Under the pieces are notes generated by a model that did no database searches, had not been told where the DNA came from, and saw nothing but the letters and a program-made list of their open reading frames with translations. Source: Prevotellaceae bacterium UBA1075 (GTDB lineage Bacteria; Bacteroidota; Bacteroidia; Bacteroidales; Bacteroidaceae). From it: a stretch of DNA of 13,765 nucleotides. Made by a program: the position numbers and the translations under genes. The stretch covers positions 1 through 13,765 of the forward strand of contig DCCS01000030.1 of NCBI GenBank assembly GCA_002316015.1, in the 5' to 3' direction. Shown here one piece after another: positions 7,211-13,765 of the stretch (positions are counted from its first letter, which is position 1; each line of letters opens with the position of its first letter).

Positions 7211-7708
7211 ATGTCAGAGAGAAAATACAACATCACGGAAAAAAAACAGAAGAACCCCTTGTACCGCAGTTTGGTAAAGCCCGAACTTGTAGAGAAACTC
7301 TACCAGAAGATAATGGCCAAATTTGTGATAGAGAAAAAGTACAAGGATCCGGAATATTCTGCTCAGAAACTCGCCAAGGACTTGGAGACCAACAGCCGCT
7401 ACATCAGCGCTGTGATTAACCTTCGGTTCCAGGACAATTATTCGCAAATGGTCAACGAGTTTCGGGTCAAGGATGCCATGTACATGCTCAAAGACCAACA
7501 CAACGCGCGCATGTCCATGGAAGAGGTGGCCGCCCAGGTGGGATTCTCGAACCGTCAGTCGTTCTATGCCGCCTTTTACAAGCGCACGGGATGCACACCC
7601 AGGGAGTTCCGCCTGAGAGCACAGGCGGAGTTGCAGGCTCTGAAAAAGGAGCATACGGAGAAGCGCAAGGCAAGGCAGGCAAAGGCCGACACAAGCATCG
7701 GGAAATGA
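7211..7708 (+). CDS. Stand-alone AraC-type HTH transcriptional regulator
   Basis: A 165-residue basic protein that is essentially only an AraC-type DNA-binding domain. The first HTH lies around residues 50-72 (SAQKLAKDLETNSRYISAVI). The linking helix carries FRVKDAMYML (84-93). The second HTH lies around 102-127 (SMEEVAAQVGFSNRQSFYAAF), followed by the typical TGCTPREFR (126-134). The 45 N-terminal residues are too short for a cupin or receiver domain, and the tail is a Lys/Arg-rich helix. In Bacteroidetes similar domains usually sit at the end of hybrid two-component or TPR sensors, so the signal here must come from elsewhere or not exist. The stop overlaps the DPP III start (ATGA at 7705-7708), implying translational coupling. 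It may regulate its own operon. Target unknown. Confidence 0.85.
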   Translation: MSERKYNITEKKQKNPLYRSLVKPELVEKLYQKIMAKFVIEKKYKDPEYSAQKLAKDLETNSRYISAVINLRFQDNYSQMVNEFRVKDAMYMLKDQHNARMSMEEVAAQVGFSNRQSFYAAFYKRTGCTPREFRLRAQAELQALKKEHTEKRKARQAKADTSIGK

Positions 7709-9669
7709 GCGCGGGGAGATTCGGGTATGTCGGCGAGACGTTTGCCGACATACAGATGCTCCGCTATCAGGTGCCTGGCTTCCAGGAACTGCCTCTCAGG
7801 CAGAAGGTCCTTATCTATTACCTGAGCGAGGCAGCATTGCTTGGCCGGGATATCCTGTGGGATCAGAACGGGCGGTTCAACCTGCGTTTGAGGCGTGTGC
7901 TTGAAGCCGTATATGCACACTACAGCGGCGACCGCTCCGCAACGGAGTTCGCCGCTTTTGCTGTTTATATGAAGCGGGTATGGTTCAGCAACGGCATGCA
8001 CCACCACTATGGATACGGGAAGTTTCACCCCGGATTTACACAAGAGTTTCTGCATGATGAACTCCTGCGGCTCAAGGCCAGGGGCATCGCCATAGGATAC
8101 AGGTCGGTGGAGGAATTGGAGCGAGAGTTGTTTCCTGTCATATTCGACCCCTCAGTCATGCCCAAGAGGGTCAACCAGGCAGTTGGGGATGACCTCCTGC
8201 TTACCTCGGCGTGCAACTATTACGCCCCGGGCATCACACAAGCCGAGGCCGAGGAGTTTTACGCCCGGCAGAAAGCCGGCGGAGACTCCTGCCATCCAGT
8301 CATGTACGGGATGAACAGCCGACTGGAACGTGGTGCTGATGGGAACTTGCATGAAAATGTGTGGAGGGCAGGAGGCATGTACGGAGAGGCCATCCTGCGC
8401 ATCGTGCACATGCTGTCACGTGCTGTCCCCTTTGCCGAGAACAGGATGCAGCAGGAGGTCATCCGCAAACTCATCGACTTCTACCAGACGGGAAGCCTGG
8501 CCGCTTTTGACGCATACACAATCCTGTGGGTGGAGGAGACCGGCGGTGAGGTGGATTTCACCAACGGCTTTACCGAGGTCTATGGTGACCCGCTGGGGAT
8601 GAAGGCGAGTTGGGAAGGCTATGTCAACTACACCGACCGCCAGGCCACACGGAGGGCACAGGTCTTGAGCCAGAACGCGCAATGGTTCGAGGATCATTCG
8701 CCCGTTGACATACGTTTCAAGAAGAAGCAATGCCGTGGCGTGTCGGCCAAGGTCGTCAATGCTGCCATCTTGGGAGGTGACCTCTATCCCAGCAGTGCCA
8801 TCGGCATCAACCTGCCCAACAGCAACTGGGTGCGTGCCGAGCACGGCAGCAAGAGCGTGACCATCGCCAATCTCACACATGCCTATGACGAGGCTGCACG
8901 GGGCAGCGGCTTCCGTGAGGAGTTTGCCGACTCGGAGCAGACCATACAGATGCTTGACCGCTATGGCTCCATCTGTGATGACCTGCACACCGACCTGCAC
9001 GAGTGCCTGGGGCACGGGAGCGGGCAACTGCTGCCAGGGGTGGATCCTGATGCGCTGAAGGCTTACGGGAGTACCATCGAGGAAGCCCGGGCCGACCTGT
9101 TCGGCCTCTATTACCTGGCCGACCCCAAACTGGTGGAACTGGGACTCCTGCCCTGTGCCGAAGCTTACCGGGCCCAGTACTACAGTTACATGATGAACGG
9201 ACTGCTCACACAGATGGCACGCATACAGCCAGGACATCAGATCGAGGAGGCGCACATGCGCAACCGCGCCCTCATCGCCAGATGGACTCTGGAGCATTTC
9301 CCCAAGGCGGTCACTCTGGCGGCCCAGCGTGACGGGAAGCACTTTGTGGAGGTTCTGGACTATCCTCTCCTGCGCGTGGCCTTCGGTTCTCTGCTGGCCG
9401 AGATACAGCGGGTGAAGAGCGAGGGAGACTTGCCCGCCGCACGGGAACTGGTGGAGCGGTACGGAGTGGGGATTGACCAGGCTTTGCACAGGGAAGTGCT
9501 CGCGCGGTACAGCACCCTGCATCTCGCCCCTTACAAGGGCTTCATTAATCCGAGATACACCCCCGTGTATGGCGAGAACGGGGAAATTGCCGATGTGCAC
9601 ATAGACTACAGCGAGGCCTACGATGAGCAGATGCTGAGATACAGCCGACAATATGGTACACTGACATGA
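7705..9669 (+). CDS. Dipeptidyl peptidase III (M49 metallopeptidase)
   Basis: A 654-residue zinc exopeptidase that removes dipeptides from the N-terminus of oligopeptides. The M49 motif appears as HECLGH (His432, catalytic Glu433, His437), the Cys variant known from the Bacteroides thetaiotaomicron enzyme. The third zinc ligand is Glu460 in EEARADLFG, 23 residues after His437, the same spacing as in that enzyme. No signal peptide or lipobox is visible, so it should be cytoplasmic and serve intracellular peptide turnover. Some Bacteroidetes paralogs are exported. The frame opens upstream inside the HTH gene, but the ATG at 7705 overlaps the HTH stop and starts a family-like N-terminus. The 3' end overlaps the next gene by ATGA (9666-9669). 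Length is near that of mature Bacteroides DPP III. Confidence 0.93.
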   Translation: MSAGRFGYVGETFADIQMLRYQVPGFQELPLRQKVLIYYLSEAALLGRDILWDQNGRFNLRLRRVLEAVYAHYSGDRSATEFAAFAVYMKRVWFSNGMHHHYGYGKFHPGFTQEFLHDELLRLKARGIAIGYRSVEELERELFPVIFDPSVMPKRVNQAVGDDLLLTSACNYYAPGITQAEAEEFYARQKAGGDSCHPVMYGMNSRLERGADGNLHENVWRAGGMYGEAILRIVHMLSRAVPFAENRMQQEVIRKLIDFYQTGSLAAFDAYTILWVEETGGEVDFTNGFTEVYGDPLGMKASWEGYVNYTDRQATRRAQVLSQNAQWFEDHSPVDIRFKKKQCRGVSAKVVNAAILGGDLYPSSAIGINLPNSNWVRAEHGSKSVTIANLTHAYDEAARGSGFREEFADSEQTIQMLDRYGSICDDLHTDLHECLGHGSGQLLPGVDPDALKAYGSTIEEARADLFGLYYLADPKLVELGLLPCAEAYRAQYYSYMMNGLLTQMARIQPGHQIEEAHMRNRALIARWTLEHFPKAVTLAAQRDGKHFVEVLDYPLLRVAFGSLLAEIQRVKSEGDLPAARELVERYGVGIDQALHREVLARYSTLHLAPYKGFINPRYTPVYGENGEIADVHIDYSEAYDEQMLRYSRQYGTLT

Positions 9670-10280
9670 ACACGCAACAGGAGATACTGGACATCAAGAA
9701 GGACTTGAGGGCAAGTATGAACGGTGTCCTCTCGGCACGCATGAGAGAGGCCGGGATGCCCTACAAACTGGTGTTCGGGGTGGAACTGCCACGCCTGCAG
9801 GAGATAGCCGCACAGTTTGCGCCAAACCGCAAACTTGCCCAAGCCCTGTGGAACGAGAACATACGCGAGACGCGCCTGCTGGCCTGCTTGCTGATGCCCC
9901 CGCAGGAGTTCACATCTGACTTGGCCGACATCTGGGGCGATGAGATTCCGACGGCAGAGGTGGCACAGGTGATGGCCACACAACTGCTGCCCAAGGTGTC
10001 CGGGGCTTGCGGACGCGCATTCGAGTGGATCGCGTCCGACAACGAAATGAAGCAGATGTGCGGATTCCTGTGTGTCGCACGCCTGCTACAGCAGGACGCG
10101 CAGGTGGAGGAGCGGTCGCTCGGCGAACTGGAGAACCAGGCCCACGCGCTCCTGGACACAAGCAGCCAGAGCCTTAGAAAAGCCATCCTTGCCGCACTCA
10201 CATGGAAACAGGAGCATGAGGAACGCGCGAAAAAGCAAGAGGGAATGTCTGCAGGCGAAAATAAAGCCCTACCTTTGTAG
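9666..10280 (+). CDS. AlkD-like HEAT-repeat protein, putative DNA alkylation repair
   Basis: A 204-residue, mostly helical protein with repeated helix pairs resembling the HEAT-like repeats of AlkC/AlkD-type DNA glycosylases. Examples are GVELPRLQEIA (~38-48), NENIRETRLLACLL (~63-76) and WIASDNEMKQMCGF near 121-134, where AlkD has its conserved Trp/Asp/Arg region. In AlkD an Arg normally follows that segment; here Lys-Gln stands at the expected place, so catalysis is uncertain. The gene may instead be one of the small Bacteroidetes relatives annotated as DNA alkylation repair without proven activity. It overlaps DPP III by ATGA, making it the third gene of the operon. Its last codons contain the -7 box of the next gene. 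Residues after ~185 are polar and probably disordered. Confidence 0.58.
   Translation: MNTQQEILDIKKDLRASMNGVLSARMREAGMPYKLVFGVELPRLQEIAAQFAPNRKLAQALWNENIRETRLLACLLMPPQEFTSDLADIWGDEIPTAEVAQVMATQLLPKVSGACGRAFEWIASDNEMKQMCGFLCVARLLQQDAQVEERSLGELENQAHALLDTSSQSLRKAILAALTWKQEHEERAKKQEGMSAGENKALPL
10270..10277 (+). promoter_or_regulatory. Candidate -7 box of the fur-like/purA operon
   Basis: TACCTTTG lies inside the last codons of the HEAT-repeat gene, 8 nt before the ATG at 10286. Transcription would begin almost at the start codon, giving a nearly leaderless mRNA. No clear TTTG is seen 19-21 bp upstream. The following TAGTTGG repeats the context of the box at 7181. Confidence 0.55.
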
Positions 10281-10285
10281 TTGGT

Positions 10286-10780
10286 ATGCACAAAGCGGAC
10301 GACATCACGGCAACCGCCACGCAAAGGTTGACAGATTTCCTGGCTTCCAGGCGGATGCGCAAAACACCCGAGAGATACGCAATCCTGAGGTCGGCTTGCC
10401 GGATACATGGGATGTTCACCATTGACCAGTTGGACGAGCAGATAAGGCAAGACGGGGAAATGCTGGTGAGCCGCACCACACTCTTCAACAACCTGGAGAC
10501 CCTGGTGGAGGCTCAGGTGCTCATCAAGCATACGCTGGCACGTGCCGCCCATTACGAGGCCAACCTCACACCGTCGCCCAAAGCCTACATGGTGTGCGAC
10601 CGCTGCCGCAAGGTGGCCAAACTGGAGCGCAAGGAACTGGAGGCATACCTGGCGGCTGTGAGGAGTAAGTCATTCGTGGTGCGCCAGCCCATACTCTATT
10701 TGCATGGGCTCTGCCGCAAGTGCTACATGGAACAGATAAGAAAAGTTAAACAGACTAATATAAGGCAATTCCATGACTAA
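10286..10780 (+). CDS. Fur-family transcriptional regulator lacking the His-rich metal motif
   Basis: A 164-residue winged-helix protein. RMRKTPERYAILRS (residues 23-36) and SRTTLFNNLETLVEAQVL (62-79) correspond to the Fur N-terminal helix and recognition helix. Two Cys pairs, C104/C107 (CDRC) and C143/C146 (CRKC), match the structural zinc site. The usual HHxHxH stretch just before the first pair is replaced by SPKAYMV (97-103), so regulatory Fe/Zn/Mn sensing of the classic type is unlikely. His90 and His140 remain as possible ligands. The last 8 nt overlap purA (ATG at 10773, TAA at 10778-10780), so the two are translationally coupled. As I recall, this neighbourhood recurs in Bacteroidales. 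The gene may control purA or respond to a non-metal cue; the regulon is unknown. Confidence 0.85.
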   Translation: MHKADDITATATQRLTDFLASRRMRKTPERYAILRSACRIHGMFTIDQLDEQIRQDGEMLVSRTTLFNNLETLVEAQVLIKHTLARAAHYEANLTPSPKAYMVCDRCRKVAKLERKELEAYLAAVRSKSFVVRQPILYLHGLCRKCYMEQIRKVKQTNIRQFHD

Positions 10781-12041
10781 AGGAAAAGTTGACGCCCTGC
10801 TGGGTATCGTCTTCGGTGACGAGGGTAAGGGAAAGGTGGTGGATGTGTTTACACCGCGCTATGACGTTGTGGCACGCTTTGCCGGGGGGCCAAACGCCGG
10901 GCACACCATCATATTCGGGGGGAAGAAGTTCGTGCTGCGCAGCATCCCGTCGGGAATCTTTGACGAGGGCAAACTGAACATCATAGGCAACGGCTGTGTG
11001 GTTGCGCCCGACTTGTTTGCCGCCGAGGCGCACGAGTTGGAGGCTGCGGGATATGATCTCAAAAGTCGTCTGCACATCAGCAAGCGCGCACACCTGATAC
11101 TGCCCACCCACCGTGTGCTCGACCATGCCTACGAGGCAGCCAAGGGGAAGGACAAGGTGGGCACCACAGGAAAGGGCATCGGCCCCACCTACAGCGAGAA
11201 GGCCAGTCGCACGGGACTGCGCGTGGGTGACATTCTGGACAACTTCCGGCAGAAATACGACGCGCTCAAGGCCCGGCACCTGCAGATGCTGAACGGCATG
11301 CATTATGCCGACTTTGACATCGCCGACGAGGAAGAGAAATGGATGCAGGGCGTGGAGTACATGCGGCAGTTCCCCTTGACGGACACCGAGACAGAAATCA
11401 ACAGGGCACTCGAGGCTGGCAAAAGCGTGCTGGCAGAGGGCGCGCAGGGTACCATGCTTGACATCGACCACGGCACATATCCCTTTGTGAGCAGCAGCAG
11501 CACGGTGTGCGGGGGCGTGTGCACAGGACTGGGAGTGGCCCCCAGCCGCATAGGCGATGTGTTCGGTATCTTCAAGGCCTACAGCACGCGTGTGGGTGCA
11601 GGCCCATTCCCCGTAGAACTCTTTGACAAGACAGGAGACCTCATACGTGAGTTGGGGCATGAGTTCGGGGCCGTGACAGGACGCAACCGCCGCTGTGGGT
11701 GGCTTGACCTGGTGGCTCTGAAGTATGCCATCATGCTTAATGGAGTGACACAACTCGTCATGATGAAGAGCGACGTGCTGGACGGATTCGACACCATACG
11801 CGTGTGCACAGCCTATGAGAAGGACGGGGAGCGGACAACCGACATGCCCTACGACACCGAAGGATGGAAGGCCGTGTATGAGGACCTGCCCGGATGGAAG
11901 TCCGACCTCACGAAGATGACATGCGAGAGGCAGTTCCCCCAGCAGTTGCGTGACTACATCGCTTATATAGAGCGTGAGACCGCCACCCCCATCACCATCG
12001 TGAGCGTAGGCCCCGACCGCGCGCAGACTATCATGCGCTGA
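10773..12041 (+). CDS. purA: Adenylosuccinate synthetase
   Basis: A 422-residue enzyme joining IMP and aspartate with GTP to make adenylosuccinate, the first committed step to AMP, in the cytoplasm as a dimer. The P-loop GDEGKGK (residues 15-21) holds the catalytic Asp, and GPNAGHT (39-45) holds the catalytic His. EGAQGTMLDIDHGTYPFV then SSSST forms the IMP-binding segment. TGRNRRCGWLDLVALKYA and the C-terminal ITIVSVGPDRAQT are also family hallmarks. Oddity: the residues before the P-loop, usually Gln-Trp, are Val-Phe (GIVFGDEG). Length agrees with Bacteroides PurA. It is translated from an ATG inside the 3' end of the Fur-like gene, so expression should be linked to that regulator. Confidence 0.96.
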   Translation: MTKGKVDALLGIVFGDEGKGKVVDVFTPRYDVVARFAGGPNAGHTIIFGGKKFVLRSIPSGIFDEGKLNIIGNGCVVAPDLFAAEAHELEAAGYDLKSRLHISKRAHLILPTHRVLDHAYEAAKGKDKVGTTGKGIGPTYSEKASRTGLRVGDILDNFRQKYDALKARHLQMLNGMHYADFDIADEEEKWMQGVEYMRQFPLTDTETEINRALEAGKSVLAEGAQGTMLDIDHGTYPFVSSSSTVCGGVCTGLGVAPSRIGDVFGIFKAYSTRVGAGPFPVELFDKTGDLIRELGHEFGAVTGRNRRCGWLDLVALKYAIMLNGVTQLVMMKSDVLDGFDTIRVCTAYEKDGERTTDMPYDTEGWKAVYEDLPGWKSDLTKMTCERQFPQQLRDYIAYIERETATPITIVSVGPDRAQTIMR

Positions 12042-12046
12042 GGGTT

Positions 12047-12112
12047 GCGGCACATGCCGCGGGACAAGCAGTGGCCGCTCCCAGGCCTCCCACGGTCAGA
12101 GAGGCTGGGGAG
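12047..12112 (+). terminator. Two hairpins after purA, possible terminator region
   Basis: GCGGC (12047-12051) / GCCGC (12056-12060) forms a short GC stem 5 nt after the purA stop. CTCCCAGGCCTC (12078-12089) pairs imperfectly with GAGGCTGGGGAG (12101-12112). Neither is followed by a T-tract, so Rho-independent termination is not assured. They separate purA from the next regulator. Confidence 0.35.
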
Positions 12113-12244
12113 TTCCTGGCAATGACAGGAGGGGGCTGGCAAGGCGGAGGCAAAACTCATCTACGTACGCATTTCGGAGCATGGCTGTGCGGGAATGTGC
12201 CCCAACAGGCATGTTATGGCAGACACGTCATAATGGCATATTAA

Positions 12245-12252
12245 AAGAAGGA
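12245..12252 (+). promoter_or_regulatory. Purine-rich ribosome binding site of the cupin-AraC gene
   Basis: AAGAAGGA ends immediately before the ATG at 12253. This is tight spacing, but it is the only purine-rich site near any candidate start and decides the choice against the ATG at 12181. Confidence 0.5.
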
Positions 12253-13158
12253 ATGGACTCGGACAAACTCGAAGGCCGATACCAGACGGTGTGTGAGGCA
12301 CCGAGCGGAAATGGTTTCCGCGTCGGGCACATGCCCGACTTTCTGTTGCACAGTGACATTGACGACTGTGCGCCGCATGTGCACGCCTTTTACGAGATAC
12401 TGTGGTTCCAGCGGGGCGAGGGGCTGCACACGGTTGACTTCACCGACTATGAAGTGCGGCCGGGCACCATCTTTTTCCTCACCCCCGGCCAGATACACCA
12501 CTTCGACAGCAAGGATCGGTACAGCGGAGTGTCCATCAAGATGTGCACTGACTTTATGAGGGACGGCCAGGACCCCGGAAGCCTCCCGCTCAAGTATGAC
12601 ATCTTCCATGCCCTTGACGCCCCACCTTATTATATGATAGATGACAGGACGGCTGTCACGTTGGGGCATCTGGTGGAGGAGATGGAGTGCGAGGAGCGGA
12701 ACAGCGGGGAGTTCGGGAACATCGACATGCTGAAGGCAATGTTGCGCATGTTCCTCATCAATGTCCTGCGACACGGGTCACAAGGCACAGACAGGCATCC
12801 CGATGAGTCGCGGCCGTCACGCCTGCTCTTCCTGAAGTTCAGGCAGGCGGTGGAACAAAATTACCGGCAGATGCACACCGTGCAGGAATATGCCGACCGC
12901 CTCAACGTGGCCACACGCACACTGAACAAGTGCGTCAACGAACACTCGGAGCACTCGCCCCTCGCGCTCATCAATGACCGTATTGTCCTGGAAGCCAAAC
13001 GTATGGTGCGCTACACGAACATGATGATAAAGGAAATCGCGTTGGAACTGGGCTTCGAGGACACTTCTTACTTTGTGAAGTTCTTCAAGCGGCAGACAGG
13101 CTACCTGCCCTCAGACTTCCGCGAGGCCGGCGAGGTGAAGTACTGCGGGGCGAGGTAG
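12253..13158 (+). CDS. AraC-family regulator with N-terminal cupin
   Basis: A 301-residue transcription factor. Residues ~42-83 form the cupin sensor: HVHAFYEILWFQRG, then RPGTIFFLTPGQIHHF, the usual pattern of small-molecule-binding AraC regulators. Residues ~208-290 form the two-HTH DNA-binding domain: VQEYADRLNVATRTLNKCV, then IKEIALELGFEDTSYFVKFF and TGYLPSDFR. The ATG at 12253 is preferred because AAGAAGGA lies directly before it. An in-frame ATG at 12181 would add 24 residues with no family similarity. The 211-nt gap from purA and the hairpins in it suggest a separate transcript. The effector is unknown; many relatives respond to sugars or stress, but no target operon is adjacent and the gene downstream is a decayed integrase. 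Confidence 0.88.
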   Translation: MDSDKLEGRYQTVCEAPSGNGFRVGHMPDFLLHSDIDDCAPHVHAFYEILWFQRGEGLHTVDFTDYEVRPGTIFFLTPGQIHHFDSKDRYSGVSIKMCTDFMRDGQDPGSLPLKYDIFHALDAPPYYMIDDRTAVTLGHLVEEMECEERNSGEFGNIDMLKAMLRMFLINVLRHGSQGTDRHPDESRPSRLLFLKFRQAVEQNYRQMHTVQEYADRLNVATRTLNKCVNEHSEHSPLALINDRIVLEAKRMVRYTNMMIKEIALELGFEDTSYFVKFFKRQTGYLPSDFREAGEVKYCGAR

Positions 13159-13476
13159 GCGGCAGGCAGAAACTTCTCCTTGTCCAAAGCCTGCGGGCAG
13201 GCGGCCCGTAGCCCACCTGCAAAGTATCCCAATTATCCCCAGCGGGTCTATCCATCGGAAATGAAAGGATAGTAATATGATGCAATATCTCCGATTTACA
13301 GCATATTAGAAGTGAAAGCCGATTCTGGGTTGTTTCGTTATTCTTTCCTAAATTAGCGGATTGTTTACTCACTTTTGTCTCGTTTTTGTCCCTCGTCGTA
13401 TTATCTTAGTATTGCAAGTTAAACACTTGATGATCAGTGAAAAAATATGATAATATCAGAAGAGAAAGGAAACAAA
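13159..13476. other. Gap between AraC gene and integrase remnant
   Basis: About 318 bp without a convincing gene. GCAGGC (13162-13167) can pair with GCCTGC (13189-13194). The latter also forms a palindrome with GCAGGC at 13197-13202, so alternative hairpins may mark the end of the AraC transcript; there is no T-tract. From about 13210 the composition turns AT-rich. Near the right end are imperfect direct repeats TTTTGTCTCG (13373-13382) and TTTTTGTCCCTCG (13383-13395), followed by an AT-rich run. They could be integrase arm sites or part of the integrase promoter region. Confidence 0.45.
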
Positions 13477-13765
13477 ATGGGACGAAAGAAATCCGTTTGA
13501 AGGAGTCTGTGCGCATCCGAGAAAAGAAGATAGCAGGTGGCAACATCAGCCTCTATCTTGAGGATTGAGAAAGAAAGATACTTTGAAACTCTATCCTGTG
13601 CCTGAAATCAACGCTGTTACCAAGTTGCAAAAGCTTCATTGCTTTTTTGAAGACTTGCACCTACAATGATGGAAAGAAACAACTCAGCACCACCACTTTC
13701 CATATGTTCGTCAACTATTTCGGCTCGTCATTGGCAAAGGCAGTAAGGGACGGACTGATTGAGCA
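13477..13765 (+). pseudogene. Decayed tyrosine recombinase (integrase), N-terminal part, runs off window
   Basis: Pieces of a Bacteroidetes-type phage/transposon integrase appear in alternating frames. ATG at 13477 gives MGRKK; a +1 frame from ~13488 reads EIRLKESVRIREKKIAGG then NISLYLE before TGA at 13566-13568. The arm-binding strand resumes at 13577 in another frame as DTLKLYPVPEINAVTKLQ. From 13632 the earlier frame returns with SFIAFLKTCTYNDG and later FVNYFGSSLAKAVRDGLIE, typical of the SAM-like core-binding domain. Sequence normally found between these parts is missing. At least two frameshifts, one stop and an internal deletion mean no functional protein. The catalytic domain would lie beyond the window. 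It probably marks a degraded integrated element that starts in the AT-rich DNA here. Confidence 0.75.

Noticed and set aside
8416..9651. 411-residue minus-strand open frame opposite DPP III
   Set aside because: Shadow of the M49 peptidase gene; no domain pattern of its own.
10755..12053. 432-residue minus-strand open frame opposite purA
   Set aside because: It mirrors the whole of purA, whose identity is certain. Long antisense frames are expected in GC-rich genes with few TTA/CTA/TCA codons in the sense frame.
12181..12252. Upstream ATG start for the cupin-AraC gene
   Set aside because: The 24 extra residues lack family similarity, and the purine-rich site AAGAAGGA directly precedes the ATG at 12253.
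13085..13372. 95-residue minus-strand open frame across the end of the AraC gene
   Set aside because: It overlaps the AraC coding end, shows no motif and has low-complexity Arg/Ser/Pro content at its end.
1..13765. tRNA, rRNA or CRISPR array
   Set aside because: No cloverleaf with TTCRANNC-type T-arm, no rRNA core sequence and no regularly spaced repeats were recognised by eye on either strand.

Overview
The window looks like chromosomal DNA of a Bacteroidales bacterium, most likely Prevotellaceae or Bacteroidaceae. The support is Bacteroidetes-type -7 boxes (TAnnTTTG), two of them with a TTTG -33 element 19-20 bp away. Other support is a dipeptidyl peptidase III with the HECLGH zinc motif, a Fur-like gene joined to purA, and Bacteroidetes-type transposase and integrase remnants. 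No taxon can be fixed without a search.

Layout. (1) Positions 1-2400 are relatively AT-rich and mobile-element-scarred. They hold the C-terminal end of an ISL3-like transposase, a complete secreted GH51-type alpha-L-arabinofuranosidase on the minus strand, and a truncated IS630-like transposase with an in-frame stop. (2) Positions 2400-2670 hold no clear gene. (3) hisS lies at 2671-4029 on the minus strand with a near-ideal promoter, divergent from the next block. (4) Positions 4337-6976 encode an 879-residue coiled-coil protein with an SbcC/Rad50-like CxxC zinc hook near its middle but without the ATPase head motifs. (5) Positions 7211-10280 form a tight operon of a stand-alone AraC-type HTH protein, dipeptidyl peptidase III and an AlkD-like HEAT-repeat protein, each pair joined by an ATGA overlap. 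(6) Positions 10286-12041 hold a Fur-family regulator that lacks the usual His-rich metal motif, overlapping purA by 8 nt. (7) Positions 12253-13158 encode a cupin-AraC regulator. (8) From about 13210 the sequence becomes AT-rich again and ends in a decayed tyrosine recombinase that runs off the right edge.

The central block is conspicuously GC-rich and has the look of core genome (tRNA charging, purine synthesis, peptide degradation, regulation). The two edges look like inserted and decaying accessory DNA. The most unusual items are the headless zinc-hook protein and the ten-G tract next to a long hairpin upstream of the HTH-DPP III operon. A 15-base promoter motif shared by that operon and the Fur-purA operon also stands out.
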